From contig JBFFRY010000001.1 in the NCBI GenBank assembly GCA_041572755.1, forward strand, positions 1-64,000: a DNA stretch of 64,000 bases, in the 5' to 3' direction. The position numbers were made by a program, and so were the translations under genes. Positions 1-8,257 of the stretch are shown piece by piece. The notes beneath the pieces were generated by a model. The model had not been told where the DNA came from, made no database searches, and saw only the letters and a list, made by a program, of their open reading frames with translations. Source of the stretch: JBFELU01 sp041572755 (GTDB lineage Bacteria > Actinomycetota > Acidimicrobiia > Spongiisociales > UBA11373). How positions within the stretch are numbered: the stretch's first letter is position 1; each line of letters starts with the position of its first letter.

Positions 1-69
1 GGCGCGGGTGGTCGGTCCGGCGGCGCGGCGCCGATCGCGCTCCTCCTGGAATCGTTCCGCCCGAGCCAT
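1..69 (-). CDS. 5' end of an unidentified gene, cut by the window edge
   Basis: An open frame begins with ATG at 69-67 on the minus strand and runs off the left edge. Only 23 codons are visible and they encode a strongly charged start (MARAERFQEERDRRR). There is no clear Shine-Dalgarno sequence; an in-frame GTG two codons upstream is an alternative start. No family can be recognised from so little sequence. It lies 117 bases downstream of, and in the same orientation as, the membrane protein at 187-837, so the two may be co-transcribed. It may not be a gene at all. Confidence 0.3.
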   Translation of the reverse strand, partial: MARAERFQEERDRRRAAGPTTRA

Positions 70-186
70 CCCCACTCGCTTTCTGGACGCGCGGACCAGC
101 GCTGCGTCGCCATCACGCTAACGGATGCCGATGCCGGGAGTGGCCAAAAGCGCGAAAAACCGCCACGGTTGGCGACGGCGGTGACC

Positions 187-837
187 CTATTGGGTTGAAG
201 CGGTGAGCCGCCCGGTGGCGTCGACCTGGACCATGACCGGTTCTCCCAGATCGGCCTGCAGCCTGGCGATGATGTCCTGCGCCAGAGCGAGGACCTCGTC
301 GCGGGTCCCCACGACGGTGGGATCCACCACCACCTGGACCTGGCGGCCGGCCTGCATGGCGTAGAGCCGGTCGACACCGGGGAACTCGGCGGCGATCGCA
401 TTGAGCTGATCGAGGAGACGGACGTAGCCGTCACCGGCCCCGGGGTTCACCGTCGGGGCCAGGCTCGGCAGCTCCGTCACCACCACCGGGTCGTCGGCCA
501 CCTGACTGCCCGGGTTGAGCACGCCGGAGGCCACCACCCCGACCAGGCCGGTGGAGATCAGGGTGGCCGCCCCCGCCAGGCGGGCGGCGGCCTGCCCGAA
601 GCGGATTCGACGGGGGCGCCGGGCGGCCCGGGGGCGGGCCGAGGGGACAGAGGCGAGCGCTTCACGTGCCGCCACAGCTGCGGCGGAGATATGGGTGGGG
701 GTGTTGGCTATCGGTCGGGCGGCTTCGGCCCGCATCCGATCGACCAGGGCGCGCAGCTGCGGCGTCACGTCGCCGGCCTCGGGCTCATCGAGCCCGAGAG
801 CGGCAAGCAGTTCGTCGTATTCGCTCTTGCGTCCCAT
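187..837 (-). CDS. Hypothetical protein with one membrane segment
   Basis: A 216-residue protein of unknown function. Residues 1 to about 60 are acidic and helical, followed by an Arg/Pro-rich basic stretch (PRAARRPRRIRFGQ) and one hydrophobic segment around residues 83-107. A soluble C-terminal domain of about 100 residues follows, containing DRLYAMQAGRQVQVVVDPT. The layout (cytoplasmic N-terminus, basic stop, one helix, exported C-terminus) resembles anti-sigma or signalling membrane proteins, but no zinc-binding anti-sigma motif is present, so this is only a topology. The ATG at 837 follows AGGTGAT. The gene diverges from the lipoprotein gene at 1037. Confidence 0.75.
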   Translation of the reverse strand: MGRKSEYDELLAALGLDEPEAGDVTPQLRALVDRMRAEAARPIANTPTHISAAAVAAREALASVPSARPRAARRPRRIRFGQAAARLAGAATLISTGLVGVVASGVLNPGSQVADDPVVVTELPSLAPTVNPGAGDGYVRLLDQLNAIAAEFPGVDRLYAMQAGRQVQVVVDPTVVGTRDEVLALAQDIIARLQADLGEPVMVQVDATGRLTASTQ

Positions 838-1003
838 ATCACCTGACCTGTTGCGGAGATGACACGGACGATGGCTCGATCATGCTGTGCGCGCGGGCCC
901 AAACGTGGCCTTCACAGATGATGGAGCCATCGCGCCATGTCATTCCACATCGGTAACCGCCATCGAGGCCCCGAGGGATACGCCGAATCGTGGTCGGGCT
1001 CAC

Positions 1004-1009
1004 TACGCT
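1004..1009 (+). promoter_or_regulatory. Probable -10 box TACGCT
   Basis: TACGCT fits the actinobacterial -10 pattern TANNNT and lies 27 bases before the GTG start of the lipoprotein gene, with AAGGAT in between as a ribosome site. The same hexamer recurs upstream of tRNA-Val (23173), of the gene at 36156 and of the gene at 52728. No convincing -35 element is seen. Confidence 0.45.
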
Positions 1010-1036
1010 GCGTCCGACCGATCAAGGATCGACACT

Positions 1037-1597
1037 GTGCGACGGTTCACCATAACGCTGCTGGTCGCCTCCCTCGTGGCGGTCTCCTGCGGCGACGACG
1101 ACGGGAGCGGCCTGAGCGATGACGAGCAGGGTCTCGCCGACGCCCTGACCGTCTCGATCATGGCCGACAACGACCCCGACAATCCCTTCAGCACCGAGGA
1201 GAACGCCCAATGCTTCGCCGAAGGGCTGGTCGGCACGCTCGGTGTGGCTCGGCTCGCCACGCTGGGTCTCGCCGCCGACAGGGAGAGTCAGGAGGCCGCC
1301 TTTGCCGAGATGGCGCCCTCGGAGCGTGACACCGTCGTCGAGGTGGCGCTCCAGTGCACCGACGCGCCGGGCTTGATGGTGGCCGAGATGGAGGCGACCG
1401 GAATGAGCAGCGACAGCGCCCGGTGCATCGTCGACGCGCTCGGCGAGTCGGACTTCTTCCGGGAGGCCTTCCTCGCCGGGTTGGCGGGTGAAGAGTTCGA
1501 TCCCGAGGTCAATCCGGAATACACCGCGCTCCTGCTGCAGGCGGCCACCGAGTGCCTCAGCCCCGAGGAACTCGGGCCGTTGTTCGGCGGCGGCTAG
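1037..1597 (+). CDS. Predicted lipoprotein, function unknown
   Basis: A 186-residue protein with a lipoprotein signal: MRRFTITLLVASLVAVSC, with Cys18 as the lipid-attachment site, followed by an acidic GDDDGSG spacer. The mature part is mostly helical and acidic, with four spaced cysteines in QC, QC, RC and EC contexts that could form disulfides outside the cell. The GTG at 1037 is preferred over the longer frame from 887 because it begins the signal peptide directly and follows AAGGATC. It converges with xdhA, whose stop lies 11 bases away. No enzymatic motif is visible. Confidence 0.75.
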   Translation: MRRFTITLLVASLVAVSCGDDDGSGLSDDEQGLADALTVSIMADNDPDNPFSTEENAQCFAEGLVGTLGVARLATLGLAADRESQEAAFAEMAPSERDTVVEVALQCTDAPGLMVAEMEATGMSSDSARCIVDALGESDFFREAFLAGLAGEEFDPEVNPEYTALLLQAATECLSPEELGPLFGGG

Positions 1598-1607
1598 CCG
1601 ACTCGGG

Positions 1608-3923
1608 TCAGGAGACCCCGGCGTCCCGGAGGGCTCTCCACACCTTCTCCGGCGTGAACGGCGTCTCCGTCAGCCGGACCCCCACCGCGTTGTGGATGGC
1701 GTTGGCGATCGTCGGGATCGGCCCGTTGATGCCGATCTCTGCGATCGACTTGGCTCCCATCGGTCCGGTCGGCTCGTACGAATCGACGAGGATCACCCTG
1801 ATCGGCGGCATGTCGACCGTGCCGGGGATCTTGTATCGGGCCAGGTCGGGGTTGCGCACCCGTCCCGTCGGGGTGAACTCCATCACCTCGGTGAGCGCAT
1901 AACCGATGCCGTTGGCCACGGCACCCTCCATCTGTCCCTCGGCCATCTTGGGATTGATCGGGGTGCCGCAATCCACGGCCGCCACGTAGTCGAGCACGGT
2001 GACCAGCCCGGTCTCGATGTCGACCTCCACCTCGGCGAACGAGGCGAGGAAGGGCGGGGGCGACTCCTCCGGGACCGCCGAGGCCGTGGCTCCGATCTGG
2101 AACTGATCCGCCCCATACATCGCCCGATCGCAGATCGCGGCCAGGGTCACGCTGTCGCCGTCCGGTCCCGTCACCCGCTCATCCCCGATCTCCAGACCCT
2201 CCACGCCGGTCCGCAGCATGGCGGCGGCCACGTCGAGGATCTGCTCCTTCACCGCCAGGGCGGCCCGTTCGACGGCGGTGCCGGACACGTAGGTGGTCGA
2301 GGAGGCATAGGCGCCCACATCGAAAGGTGTCATGTCGGTATCTGAGGAGTACACGATGATCTTGTCGAGAGGCACCCCGAGAACCTCGGCGGCGATCTGA
2401 CCGAGGATCGTGTCCGAGCCGGTCCCGATGTCGGTGGCTCCAACGAGCAGGTTGAAGGACCCGTCCTCGTTCATCTTTATGGTCGCCGCCGCCATGTCGA
2501 TCAGGGGGATACCCGATCCCTGCATGTGGATCGACAGCCCCACCCCGCGTCGCTTGGGGCCGTCGCCCGGCCCGGCGGCCCGCTTGGCCTCCCAGTCGAT
2601 GCGTTCGGCTCCCAGGGTCAGGCACTCGGCGAGGCCGCACGACTTGACCGTCTGCTCGACGCCCTTGCGGCCTTCCCCGAGCTCCTCGAAGATCGGCGAG
2701 CCCTCGCCCTCGCGGATGTGATTGCGGCGACGCAGCTCGATCGGGTCGAGTCCGATCTCCTCGGCGAGACGATCCATAGCGGTCTCGAGGGGGAAATAGC
2801 CCTGGGTTGCTCCGTAACCCCGGTAGGCGCCGCCGACCGGCATGTTGGTGTAGACCGCCTTGCCGACGAAGCGCACGTTGGGTGCCTTGTTGTAGAGGGG
2901 CAAAGTCTTCGACCCGGTGTTGGAGAGGACGGTGAGGCTGTGAGTCCCGTAGGCCCCTGTGTTGGAGAGGGCCTCCATCTCGATTGCCCTGAGGACGCCG
3001 TCGGCGCCGGCTCCGAGCTTCACCCTCACCCTCATCGGGTGCCGGGTGCGGGATGAGACGAACTCCTGCTGCCGGCTGTAGGCGAAGCTGGCAGGACGAC
3101 CGGTGCGCAGCGTCACGAGGCCGCAGATCTCCTCCAACAGGATCTCCTGCTTCACCCCGAAGCCGCCCCCGACCCGCGGCTTGATGACCCGGACCCGGCT
3201 GATGGGCAGATCCAGGACCCGGGCCACGATCCGGCGGGCGTGGAAGGGCACCTGGGTGCTCGAGTAGATGACCAGCCGGCCGTGGTCGTCCAGCCACGAC
3301 TGCACCACGTGGGGTTCGACGGGGGCGTGTTGAGCGTATTGGGTCTCGCAGGTCGTCTCGATGACCACCTCCGAGTCGGCAAATCCGGCCTCGACGTCGC
3401 CGACGGCGATGTCGACGGCGCCGGCGATATTGCGGGCGGCGTCCCAGATCCCGGTGGCATCGTCCTCGTCGTGGATCACCGGTGCGTCGGAGGCGAGCGC
3501 GTCGTCGATGGAGAGCACCGGCGGGAGCAGCTCGTAGTCGACTTCGATGAGTCCCAGTGCCTGCTCGGCGATGACCTGCGACTCGGCGGCAACGGCGGCC
3601 ACCCGGTCGCCCACGAAGCGGACCTTGGTGTCGAACATCCGCGAGTCGTATGGGCTCGGCTCGGGGTGGCCTTGGCCTGCGGTGGTATAGCGGGTGGCCG
3701 GGGTGTTGGCATGAGTCAACACGACCGCCACCCCCTCGAGGGTCTCGGCCTTGGTGACGTCGATCCCCTTGATCACCGCATGCGCATGAGGCGAGGTGAG
3801 CAACGCCACGAAGAGCGTGGCCGGCAGATCGAGGTCGCCGGCAAAGACCGGCTTCCCGGTCACGAGGGCCACTCCGTCGACCTTGCGCTCGCTGAGACCG
3901 ACGACGTCGAACTTCTCAGCCAT
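1608..3923 (-). CDS. xdhA: Xanthine dehydrogenase-type molybdopterin subunit
   Basis: The 771-residue large subunit of a three-subunit molybdenum hydroxylase, expected to hydroxylate a purine or other N-heterocycle in the cytoplasm and pass electrons to the XdhC iron-sulfur and XdhB FAD subunits. The N-terminal a/b-hammerhead domain starts with VDGVALVTGKPVFAGDL. Moco-binding segments include VGGGFGVKQE near residue 255 and AYRGYGATQG. The C-terminal GAKSIAEIG supplies the glutamate of the xanthine dehydrogenase active site, and the Cys loop of CO dehydrogenases is missing. The ATG at 3923 follows AAGGAGG and overlaps xdhC by 8 bases. Gene order in transcription is FAD, FeS, Moco subunit. Substrate is inferred from its purine-type neighbours; nicotinate or aldehyde oxidation cannot be excluded. 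Confidence 0.88.
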   Translation of the reverse strand: MAEKFDVVGLSERKVDGVALVTGKPVFAGDLDLPATLFVALLTSPHAHAVIKGIDVTKAETLEGVAVVLTHANTPATRYTTAGQGHPEPSPYDSRMFDTKVRFVGDRVAAVAAESQVIAEQALGLIEVDYELLPPVLSIDDALASDAPVIHDEDDATGIWDAARNIAGAVDIAVGDVEAGFADSEVVIETTCETQYAQHAPVEPHVVQSWLDDHGRLVIYSSTQVPFHARRIVARVLDLPISRVRVIKPRVGGGFGVKQEILLEEICGLVTLRTGRPASFAYSRQQEFVSSRTRHPMRVRVKLGAGADGVLRAIEMEALSNTGAYGTHSLTVLSNTGSKTLPLYNKAPNVRFVGKAVYTNMPVGGAYRGYGATQGYFPLETAMDRLAEEIGLDPIELRRRNHIREGEGSPIFEELGEGRKGVEQTVKSCGLAECLTLGAERIDWEAKRAAGPGDGPKRRGVGLSIHMQGSGIPLIDMAAATIKMNEDGSFNLLVGATDIGTGSDTILGQIAAEVLGVPLDKIIVYSSDTDMTPFDVGAYASSTTYVSGTAVERAALAVKEQILDVAAAMLRTGVEGLEIGDERVTGPDGDSVTLAAICDRAMYGADQFQIGATASAVPEESPPPFLASFAEVEVDIETGLVTVLDYVAAVDCGTPINPKMAEGQMEGAVANGIGYALTEVMEFTPTGRVRNPDLARYKIPGTVDMPPIRVILVDSYEPTGPMGAKSIAEIGINGPIPTIANAIHNAVGVRLTETPFTPEKVWRALRDAGVS

Positions 3924-4389
3924 CGGTGCCCTCCTTCAACATCGTCACCGCTTCCCGGATGGCCTCCAGGGGCTTGGTGTATCCGGTGCACCGGCAGAAG
4001 TTCCCGGCCAGCGTCTCGGCGATCTCACGATCCGAGGGATCCGGGTTGTGGGTCAGCAGATCTGCGGCCGTGAGGATGATCCCCGGCGTGCAGAACCCGC
4101 ATTGCACGGCCCCGGTGTCCAGTGAGGCCGTTTGCAGGGCATGGAGCGCTCCATCGGTTGCGAAGCCCTCCAAGGTCGTCAGGGCGGTGCCCTCGACCCG
4201 GGACGCAAAGACCAGGCAGGCGTTGACCGCTCGCCCGTCCACGAGGACCGCGCACGAGCCGCAATCCCCGTGATCGCACCCGTTCTTGACGCTCTTGTAG
4301 CCGAGGGCCCGCAACACGTCCATCAGGCTCTCGCCGGGGCCGACGTCGGCGTCGTGCTCGGTGCCGTTCACGGTAAGCCGCACCCTCAT
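3916..4389 (-). CDS. xdhC: Xanthine dehydrogenase-type [2Fe-2S] subunit
   Basis: A 157-residue small subunit with two [2Fe-2S] domains. The plant-ferredoxin-like N-terminal cluster uses Cys38, Cys43 and Cys46 (GCDHGDCGSC) plus Cys58. The helical C-terminal cluster uses Cys97 and Cys100 (QCGFCTPG) with Cys132 and Cys134 (FCRCTGY). All eight ligands are present and the length is normal. It relays electrons from the molybdopterin centre to FAD in XdhB. Its ATG overlaps the xdhB stop codon in an ATGA arrangement at 4386-4389 and its 3' end overlaps xdhA, so the three subunits look translationally coupled. Confidence 0.93.
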   Translation of the reverse strand: MRVRLTVNGTEHDADVGPGESLMDVLRALGYKSVKNGCDHGDCGSCAVLVDGRAVNACLVFASRVEGTALTTLEGFATDGALHALQTASLDTGAVQCGFCTPGIILTAADLLTHNPDPSDREIAETLAGNFCRCTGYTKPLEAIREAVTMLKEGTDG

Positions 4390-5228
4390 GAGGCACCCCC
4401 CAACCGTTCGATGGCCCCTTCCAGGGCACGCCGCACCCCGACCCCGACCAGCTGGCGCCGATAACCGGCGCTCGCCCGCCCATCGTCGCCGGTCTCGACC
4501 ACATCGCGGGCCGCTGCTGCTGCTGCCTCGACGGTGGCGGTGGTGGGCGGCTTGCCGGTCAGCACCTCGGCGGCGGCCGGGACCAGGGCCCCCACCCGGG
4601 GGGTCTCACCCACAGCGATCCGAGCCCAGGTGATCTCGCCGTCGGTGACGGCCAAGGCGCAGGCTGCGTTGAGTATGGCGATGTCGTAGAAGACCCGCGA
4701 GAACTTCACGAAGGCTCCCACGGCACCCGCCGGAGCGGAGGGGACCCCGACCTCGGTGATGAGCATCCGGTTGCGGTGGGCCCCCTCGGCCAGGAAATCG
4801 CCGAGCAGGGCGTCGTGATACGAGCCGTCGAACCATCGGATCGTGGCGTCGGCGACCAGGAGGGCCGGGACGACATCCGACAGCCTCCCCCGGGCGAGAT
4901 GCCCTCCGATCGTGGCGAGGTTGCGGAGCAGCGGTGAACCCACGTGCACCATCATCTCGGGGAGCAAGCCGCCGAGGTGCTCCGCCAGGCCGGGGTGCTC
5001 CATGATCTCGGTCAGGGTGACCATGGCACCGATCTGAAAGCCGCCGTTGGATTCCGCGATGGCGTCGAGGGAGAGGCCGCCGAGATCGACCAAGGTGGTG
5101 ACTTCCGGCGGTGCGTGGAGCATCAGGTCGGTGCCGCCCCCGAGGGGTCGGGAACGCGGGCCCAGGGCGGCGTGGGCCTCCTCGATGCTCACCGGCCGCA
5201 CATGCTGTTCAATGGTGTGAACCGACAA
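4386..5228 (-). CDS. xdhB: Xanthine dehydrogenase-type FAD subunit
   Basis: A 280-residue FAD-binding subunit of the CoxM/XdhB family. FAD-binding motifs are LGGGTDLM near the N-terminus and NLATIGGHLA in the second lobe; a CODH-type C-terminal domain follows. I place the start at TTG 5228-5226 because AAGGAGG (5241-5235) lies six bases upstream. Another in-frame TTG at 5234 directly abuts that site and is less likely. This is the first gene of a three-gene operon reading away from the carbamoyltransferase run. A TAGAGT box at 5254-5249 on the minus strand would give a very short leader. Confidence 0.9.
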   Translation of the reverse strand: MSVHTIEQHVRPVSIEEAHAALGPRSRPLGGGTDLMLHAPPEVTTLVDLGGLSLDAIAESNGGFQIGAMVTLTEIMEHPGLAEHLGGLLPEMMVHVGSPLLRNLATIGGHLARGRLSDVVPALLVADATIRWFDGSYHDALLGDFLAEGAHRNRMLITEVGVPSAPAGAVGAFVKFSRVFYDIAILNAACALAVTDGEITWARIAVGETPRVGALVPAAAEVLTGKPPTTATVEAAAAAARDVVETGDDGRASAGYRRQLVGVGVRRALEGAIERLGGAS

Positions 5229-5356
5229 CGGCAACCTCCTTCGGTTCCACTCTAAGCCCCGGCCCCGCGACCCGGTCCGCGACCCCTCACCGCACTATTA
5301 CTGTGTCGCCTTGGTCCGCGTGCGAAGGGTTCGCCGTCGGCCCGAGGAGGACATCG
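5229..5356. promoter_or_regulatory. Divergent promoter region between xdhB and the carbamoyltransferase run
   Basis: The 128 bases separate the two arms of the purine-type cluster. Toward xdhB, TAGAGT (5254-5249, minus) precedes AAGGAGG. Toward the plus-strand genes, TATTAC (5296-5301) is a possible -10 in an otherwise GC-rich stretch. The box lies inside an imperfect inverted repeat, CAC-N7-GTG, at about 5293-5305, which might be an operator. GAGGAGG at 5344-5350 is the ribosome site for the gene at 5357. No regulator gene is encoded nearby. Confidence 0.4.
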
Positions 5357-6313
5357 ATGAGGAGTTTTGCAGGGAGGGACATCCTCTCTCTCAAAGGATT
5401 TGAGCGGGCCGAGTTCGAGCACGTGTTCGAGATCGCCCGCCGGATGGAGCCGATTGCCCGTGAGCGGCGCAACACGGACCTGCTGGCCCAAAAGACGCTG
5501 GTGACCGCGTTCTATCAGCCGTCGACGCGGACCCGCCTGGCCCACGAGGCCGCCATGCACCGCCTGGGCGGGCACGTCACCGGGTTCGCCGATCCCAAGA
5601 TGACCAGGGCGGGGGACTTCTATCAGGAGTCCATCAAAGACACCGTTCACATGCTGGAGTACTACGGCGATGCCATCGTGATGCGCCACTTCCAGCAGGG
5701 GGCCCCGGCGGAGGCGGCCCGGTGGTCGAGCGTGCCGGTGATCAACGCCGGCGATGGGTGGGGGGAGCATCCCACCCAGGTGCTCACCGACCTGTTCACC
5801 ATCGACCAGGAGCTGGGTTCGGTGGACGGCAAGACGCTCCTCTGCATCGGGGACATGCGGATGCGCACGATGCACTCGATCGGCTACGCCCTCAGCCAGT
5901 TCGATGCCGAGGCGATCTTCGTCTCGCCACCCGACATGTCGCCGACCGACGAGTTCAAGGCCGAACTCGACGAGCTGAACGTGCGGTATCGCCAGGCCGA
6001 CCACGTGGCCGACGCGATCGCCGACGCCGACGTGATCTACATGGAGCCGGTGGTCCAGGCCGACTACACCGCCAGCCGCGAGGAACGGGGCGACGATTCG
6101 GTCGGGCTGACCCCCGACAACTACAAGGTCACCCGCCAGCTCATGGCGGAGAAGGCCAAGTCGAGTTCCATCATCCTCCACTCGCTGCCCCGCATGGACG
6201 AGCTGCCCCCCGACGTCGATGCCACCCGCCACGCCCGGTACTGGGAAGAGGCGTTCAACGGCGTGGTGATGCGGATGGCCCTGCTGGCGCTCGTGCTCGG
6301 TGCAGTGGAGTAG
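5357..6313 (+). CDS. Aspartate carbamoyltransferase-like paralogue of unknown substrate
   Basis: A 318-residue carbamoyltransferase. Carbamoyl-phosphate motifs are STRTR (56-60) and HPTQ (138-141). The C-terminal part resembles ATCase: GDMRMRTMHSIGYALS, then HSLPRMDELPPDVD and the final helix. Two deviations matter. The ATCase loop that contributes the catalytic Ser and Lys is replaced by ADPKMTRAGDFYQES, and HPLPR is HSLPR (Ser276). The aspartate-contact segment (EPVVQADYTASREERGDD) is also unlike ATCase. No pyrimidine genes are nearby, so it probably uses another amine or ureide, perhaps in the direction that yields carbamoyl phosphate. ATG 5357 follows GAGGAGG by six bases. It is followed after 10 bases by ygeW and then carbamate kinase. 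Confidence 0.85.
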   Translation: MRSFAGRDILSLKGFERAEFEHVFEIARRMEPIARERRNTDLLAQKTLVTAFYQPSTRTRLAHEAAMHRLGGHVTGFADPKMTRAGDFYQESIKDTVHMLEYYGDAIVMRHFQQGAPAEAARWSSVPVINAGDGWGEHPTQVLTDLFTIDQELGSVDGKTLLCIGDMRMRTMHSIGYALSQFDAEAIFVSPPDMSPTDEFKAELDELNVRYRQADHVADAIADADVIYMEPVVQADYTASREERGDDSVGLTPDNYKVTRQLMAEKAKSSSIILHSLPRMDELPPDVDATRHARYWEEAFNGVVMRMALLALVLGAVE

Positions 6314-6323
6314 GGAGGGAACC

Positions 6324-7298
6324 ATGCAGACCGGACTTCGCGGACGCGACATGATCACCACCCAGGAGTGGTCTCGTTCCGAGATCGACACCGTGCTCGA
6401 GGTGGCGATGGACCTGAAGCGCCGACGGGCGCTCGGGGAGAAGCACGCCCTCCTCGACGACAAGGTGCTGGCGATGCTGTTCTTCTTCTCCAGCACCCGC
6501 ACCCGAGCCTCCTTCGAGGCGGGGATGGCCCAGCTGGGGGGCCACGCTCAGTTCATCGAGAGCAAGTCGACTCAGATCGCCCACGGCGACACCGCCAAGG
6601 AGATCGGCGAGATCCTGGGTCGCTACAACGACGGCATTGCGATCAGGCAGGTGGACTGGGGGGTCGGCAACGACTACATCCGGGCGGTTGCCGAGGCCTC
6701 CCGGGTCCCGGTGTTGAACATGCAATGCGACCTGTACCACCCGTTTCAGATCCTGGCCGACCTGCTCACCATCATCGAGCACAAGGGCGACCCGAGGGGC
6801 CTCACCATCAACGTGTCGTATGCCTATGCGGCGTCGTATCAGAAGCCGCTGAGCGTGCCGCAGAGCCTCATCCTCTTGATGACCCGCTACGGCATGAACG
6901 TGCGACTGACCCGGCCTCCGGAGTTCAAGCTCGTGCCCGACGTGGTTGCGGCGGCCGAGGACAACGCCCGGCAATCAGGTGGGTCGTTTGAGATCCTCGA
7001 GGACTTCGACGACGGGATGCGGGGAGCCGACATCGTGTACGCCAAGTCGTGGGGCTCGATGCTGACGACCGACGACCTCGACGAGTCGGCGGAGATCAGC
7101 CAGAAGTACCAGGACTGGATCACCGATGAGCGGCGCATGGCGCTCGCCGATCCGGCGGCCGTCTACATGCACCCGCTCCCGGCGGACCGCAATATCGAGG
7201 TCACCGATGCCGTCATCGACGGGCAGCACAGCATCGTGTACGACGAGGCCGAGAACCGCCTGCATGTGCAGAAGGCGGTCATGGCCCTCACGATGTGA
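6324..7298 (+). CDS. ygeW: YgeW-type knotted carbamoyltransferase
   Basis: A 324-residue member of the knotted carbamoyltransferase group (N-acetylornithine/YgeW type). It has STRTR (57-61), the YgeW-like segment KSTQIAHGDT (81-90), YAASYQKPLSVPQ and HPLPADR (283-289). It is about 70 residues shorter than E. coli YgeW. The usual HPTQ reads HPFQ (139-142), placing Phe beside the carbamoyl-phosphate-binding His and Gln. In related clusters this enzyme is thought to run backwards, phosphorolysing a carbamoylated amino acid such as ureido-diaminopropionate to carbamoyl phosphate; carbamate kinase just downstream fits that. ATG 6324 follows AGGGAGGGA. The substrate is not proven by sequence. Confidence 0.85.
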   Translation: MQTGLRGRDMITTQEWSRSEIDTVLEVAMDLKRRRALGEKHALLDDKVLAMLFFFSSTRTRASFEAGMAQLGGHAQFIESKSTQIAHGDTAKEIGEILGRYNDGIAIRQVDWGVGNDYIRAVAEASRVPVLNMQCDLYHPFQILADLLTIIEHKGDPRGLTINVSYAYAASYQKPLSVPQSLILLMTRYGMNVRLTRPPEFKLVPDVVAAAEDNARQSGGSFEILEDFDDGMRGADIVYAKSWGSMLTTDDLDESAEISQKYQDWITDERRMALADPAAVYMHPLPADRNIEVTDAVIDGQHSIVYDEAENRLHVQKAVMALTM

Positions 7299-7312
7299 TC
7301 GAAAGGAACGAC

Positions 7313-8257
7313 ATGGCACATCGCGCTGTCATCGCCATCGGCGGCAACTCACTCATTCCCGACGCCGAGCACGTCACCGTGCAAGATCAGTATCGGGCGG
7401 CCGGGGAGACCGACGATCACATCGCCCAGTTGGTTCGGGCCGGTTGGGACGTGGTGATCACCCACGGCAACGGGCCCCAGGTGGGGTTCATCCTGCGCCG
7501 CTCCGAACTCGCCTCCCATGAGCTTCACGAGGTGCCGCTCCACGTGTGCGGCGCCGACAGCCAGGGAGCGATCGGTTTTGCGCTGCAGCAGAACCTGAAC
7601 AACGACTTCCGGCAGCTGGGAATCGACCGGCACGTGGTGACCGTGGTGACTCAAGTCGAGGTGGGTCTCGACGATCCGGCTTTCGAGAACCCCACCAAGC
7701 CGATCGGATCATTCATGGACGCCGACGAGGCGGCCCGGCGGCGGGAGGCCGACGGCTGGGCGGTCGTAGAGGACGCCGGGCGGGGGTGGCGGCGAGTGGT
7801 GGCCTCCCCCCAGCCGATCAGGATCATCGAGGAAGAGGCGATCCGCTCGCTGCTCGACGGCGGAGTGGTGGTCATTGCCGTCGGCGGAGGCGGGATCCCG
7901 GTGGCACGAGACGAGGCCGGCGATCTCTTCGGTGTCGATGCGGTGATCGACAAGGACCATGCCTCGGCGCTGCTCGCCAATACCCTCGGAGCCGACCTCC
8001 TCCTCATCAGCACTGCGGTGCCGCAGGTGGCGCTCAACTGGGGCACTCCGGAGCAGGAGTGGGTCGACCGCCTCACCCTCGCCGAGGCCAAGAGTCTGCT
8101 CGCCGAGGGACGCCACTTCGCCAAGGGCTCGATGGCTCCCAAGATCCAGGCGGCGGTCGACTACCTCGAGCGAGGCGGTAAGGAGGTCGTGATCACCAAT
8201 CCGGCAAACCTGGAGTGGGCCGCCGAGGGAGGGGCGGGGACCAGGATCGTGCCGTGA
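7313..8257 (+). CDS. arcC: Carbamate kinase
   Basis: A 314-residue cytoplasmic amino-acid-kinase-fold enzyme that converts carbamoyl phosphate and ADP to ATP, CO2 and ammonia. Family motifs are all present: AIGGNSLIP, VITHGNGPQVG, AVGGGGIPV, VDAVIDKDHASALLA, the MAPKI segment and the C-terminal VVITNP. The length is standard. ATG 7313 follows AAAGGA by six bases; a GTG at 7295 overlapping the ygeW stop is a weaker alternative. There is no arginine deiminase or ornithine carbamoyltransferase here, so it more likely drains carbamoyl phosphate from the two upstream transferases (YqeA role) than from arginine. The next gene overlaps it by GTGA. Confidence 0.95.
   Translation: MAHRAVIAIGGNSLIPDAEHVTVQDQYRAAGETDDHIAQLVRAGWDVVITHGNGPQVGFILRRSELASHELHEVPLHVCGADSQGAIGFALQQNLNNDFRQLGIDRHVVTVVTQVEVGLDDPAFENPTKPIGSFMDADEAARRREADGWAVVEDAGRGWRRVVASPQPIRIIEEEAIRSLLDGGVVVIAVGGGGIPVARDEAGDLFGVDAVIDKDHASALLANTLGADLLLISTAVPQVALNWGTPEQEWVDRLTLAEAKSLLAEGRHFAKGSMAPKIQAAVDYLERGGKEVVITNPANLEWAAEGGAGTRIVP

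Noticed and set aside
5357..6313. Pyrimidine-biosynthetic pyrB
   Set aside because: The Ser/Lys loop and HPLPR motif are altered and no pyr genes are adjacent.
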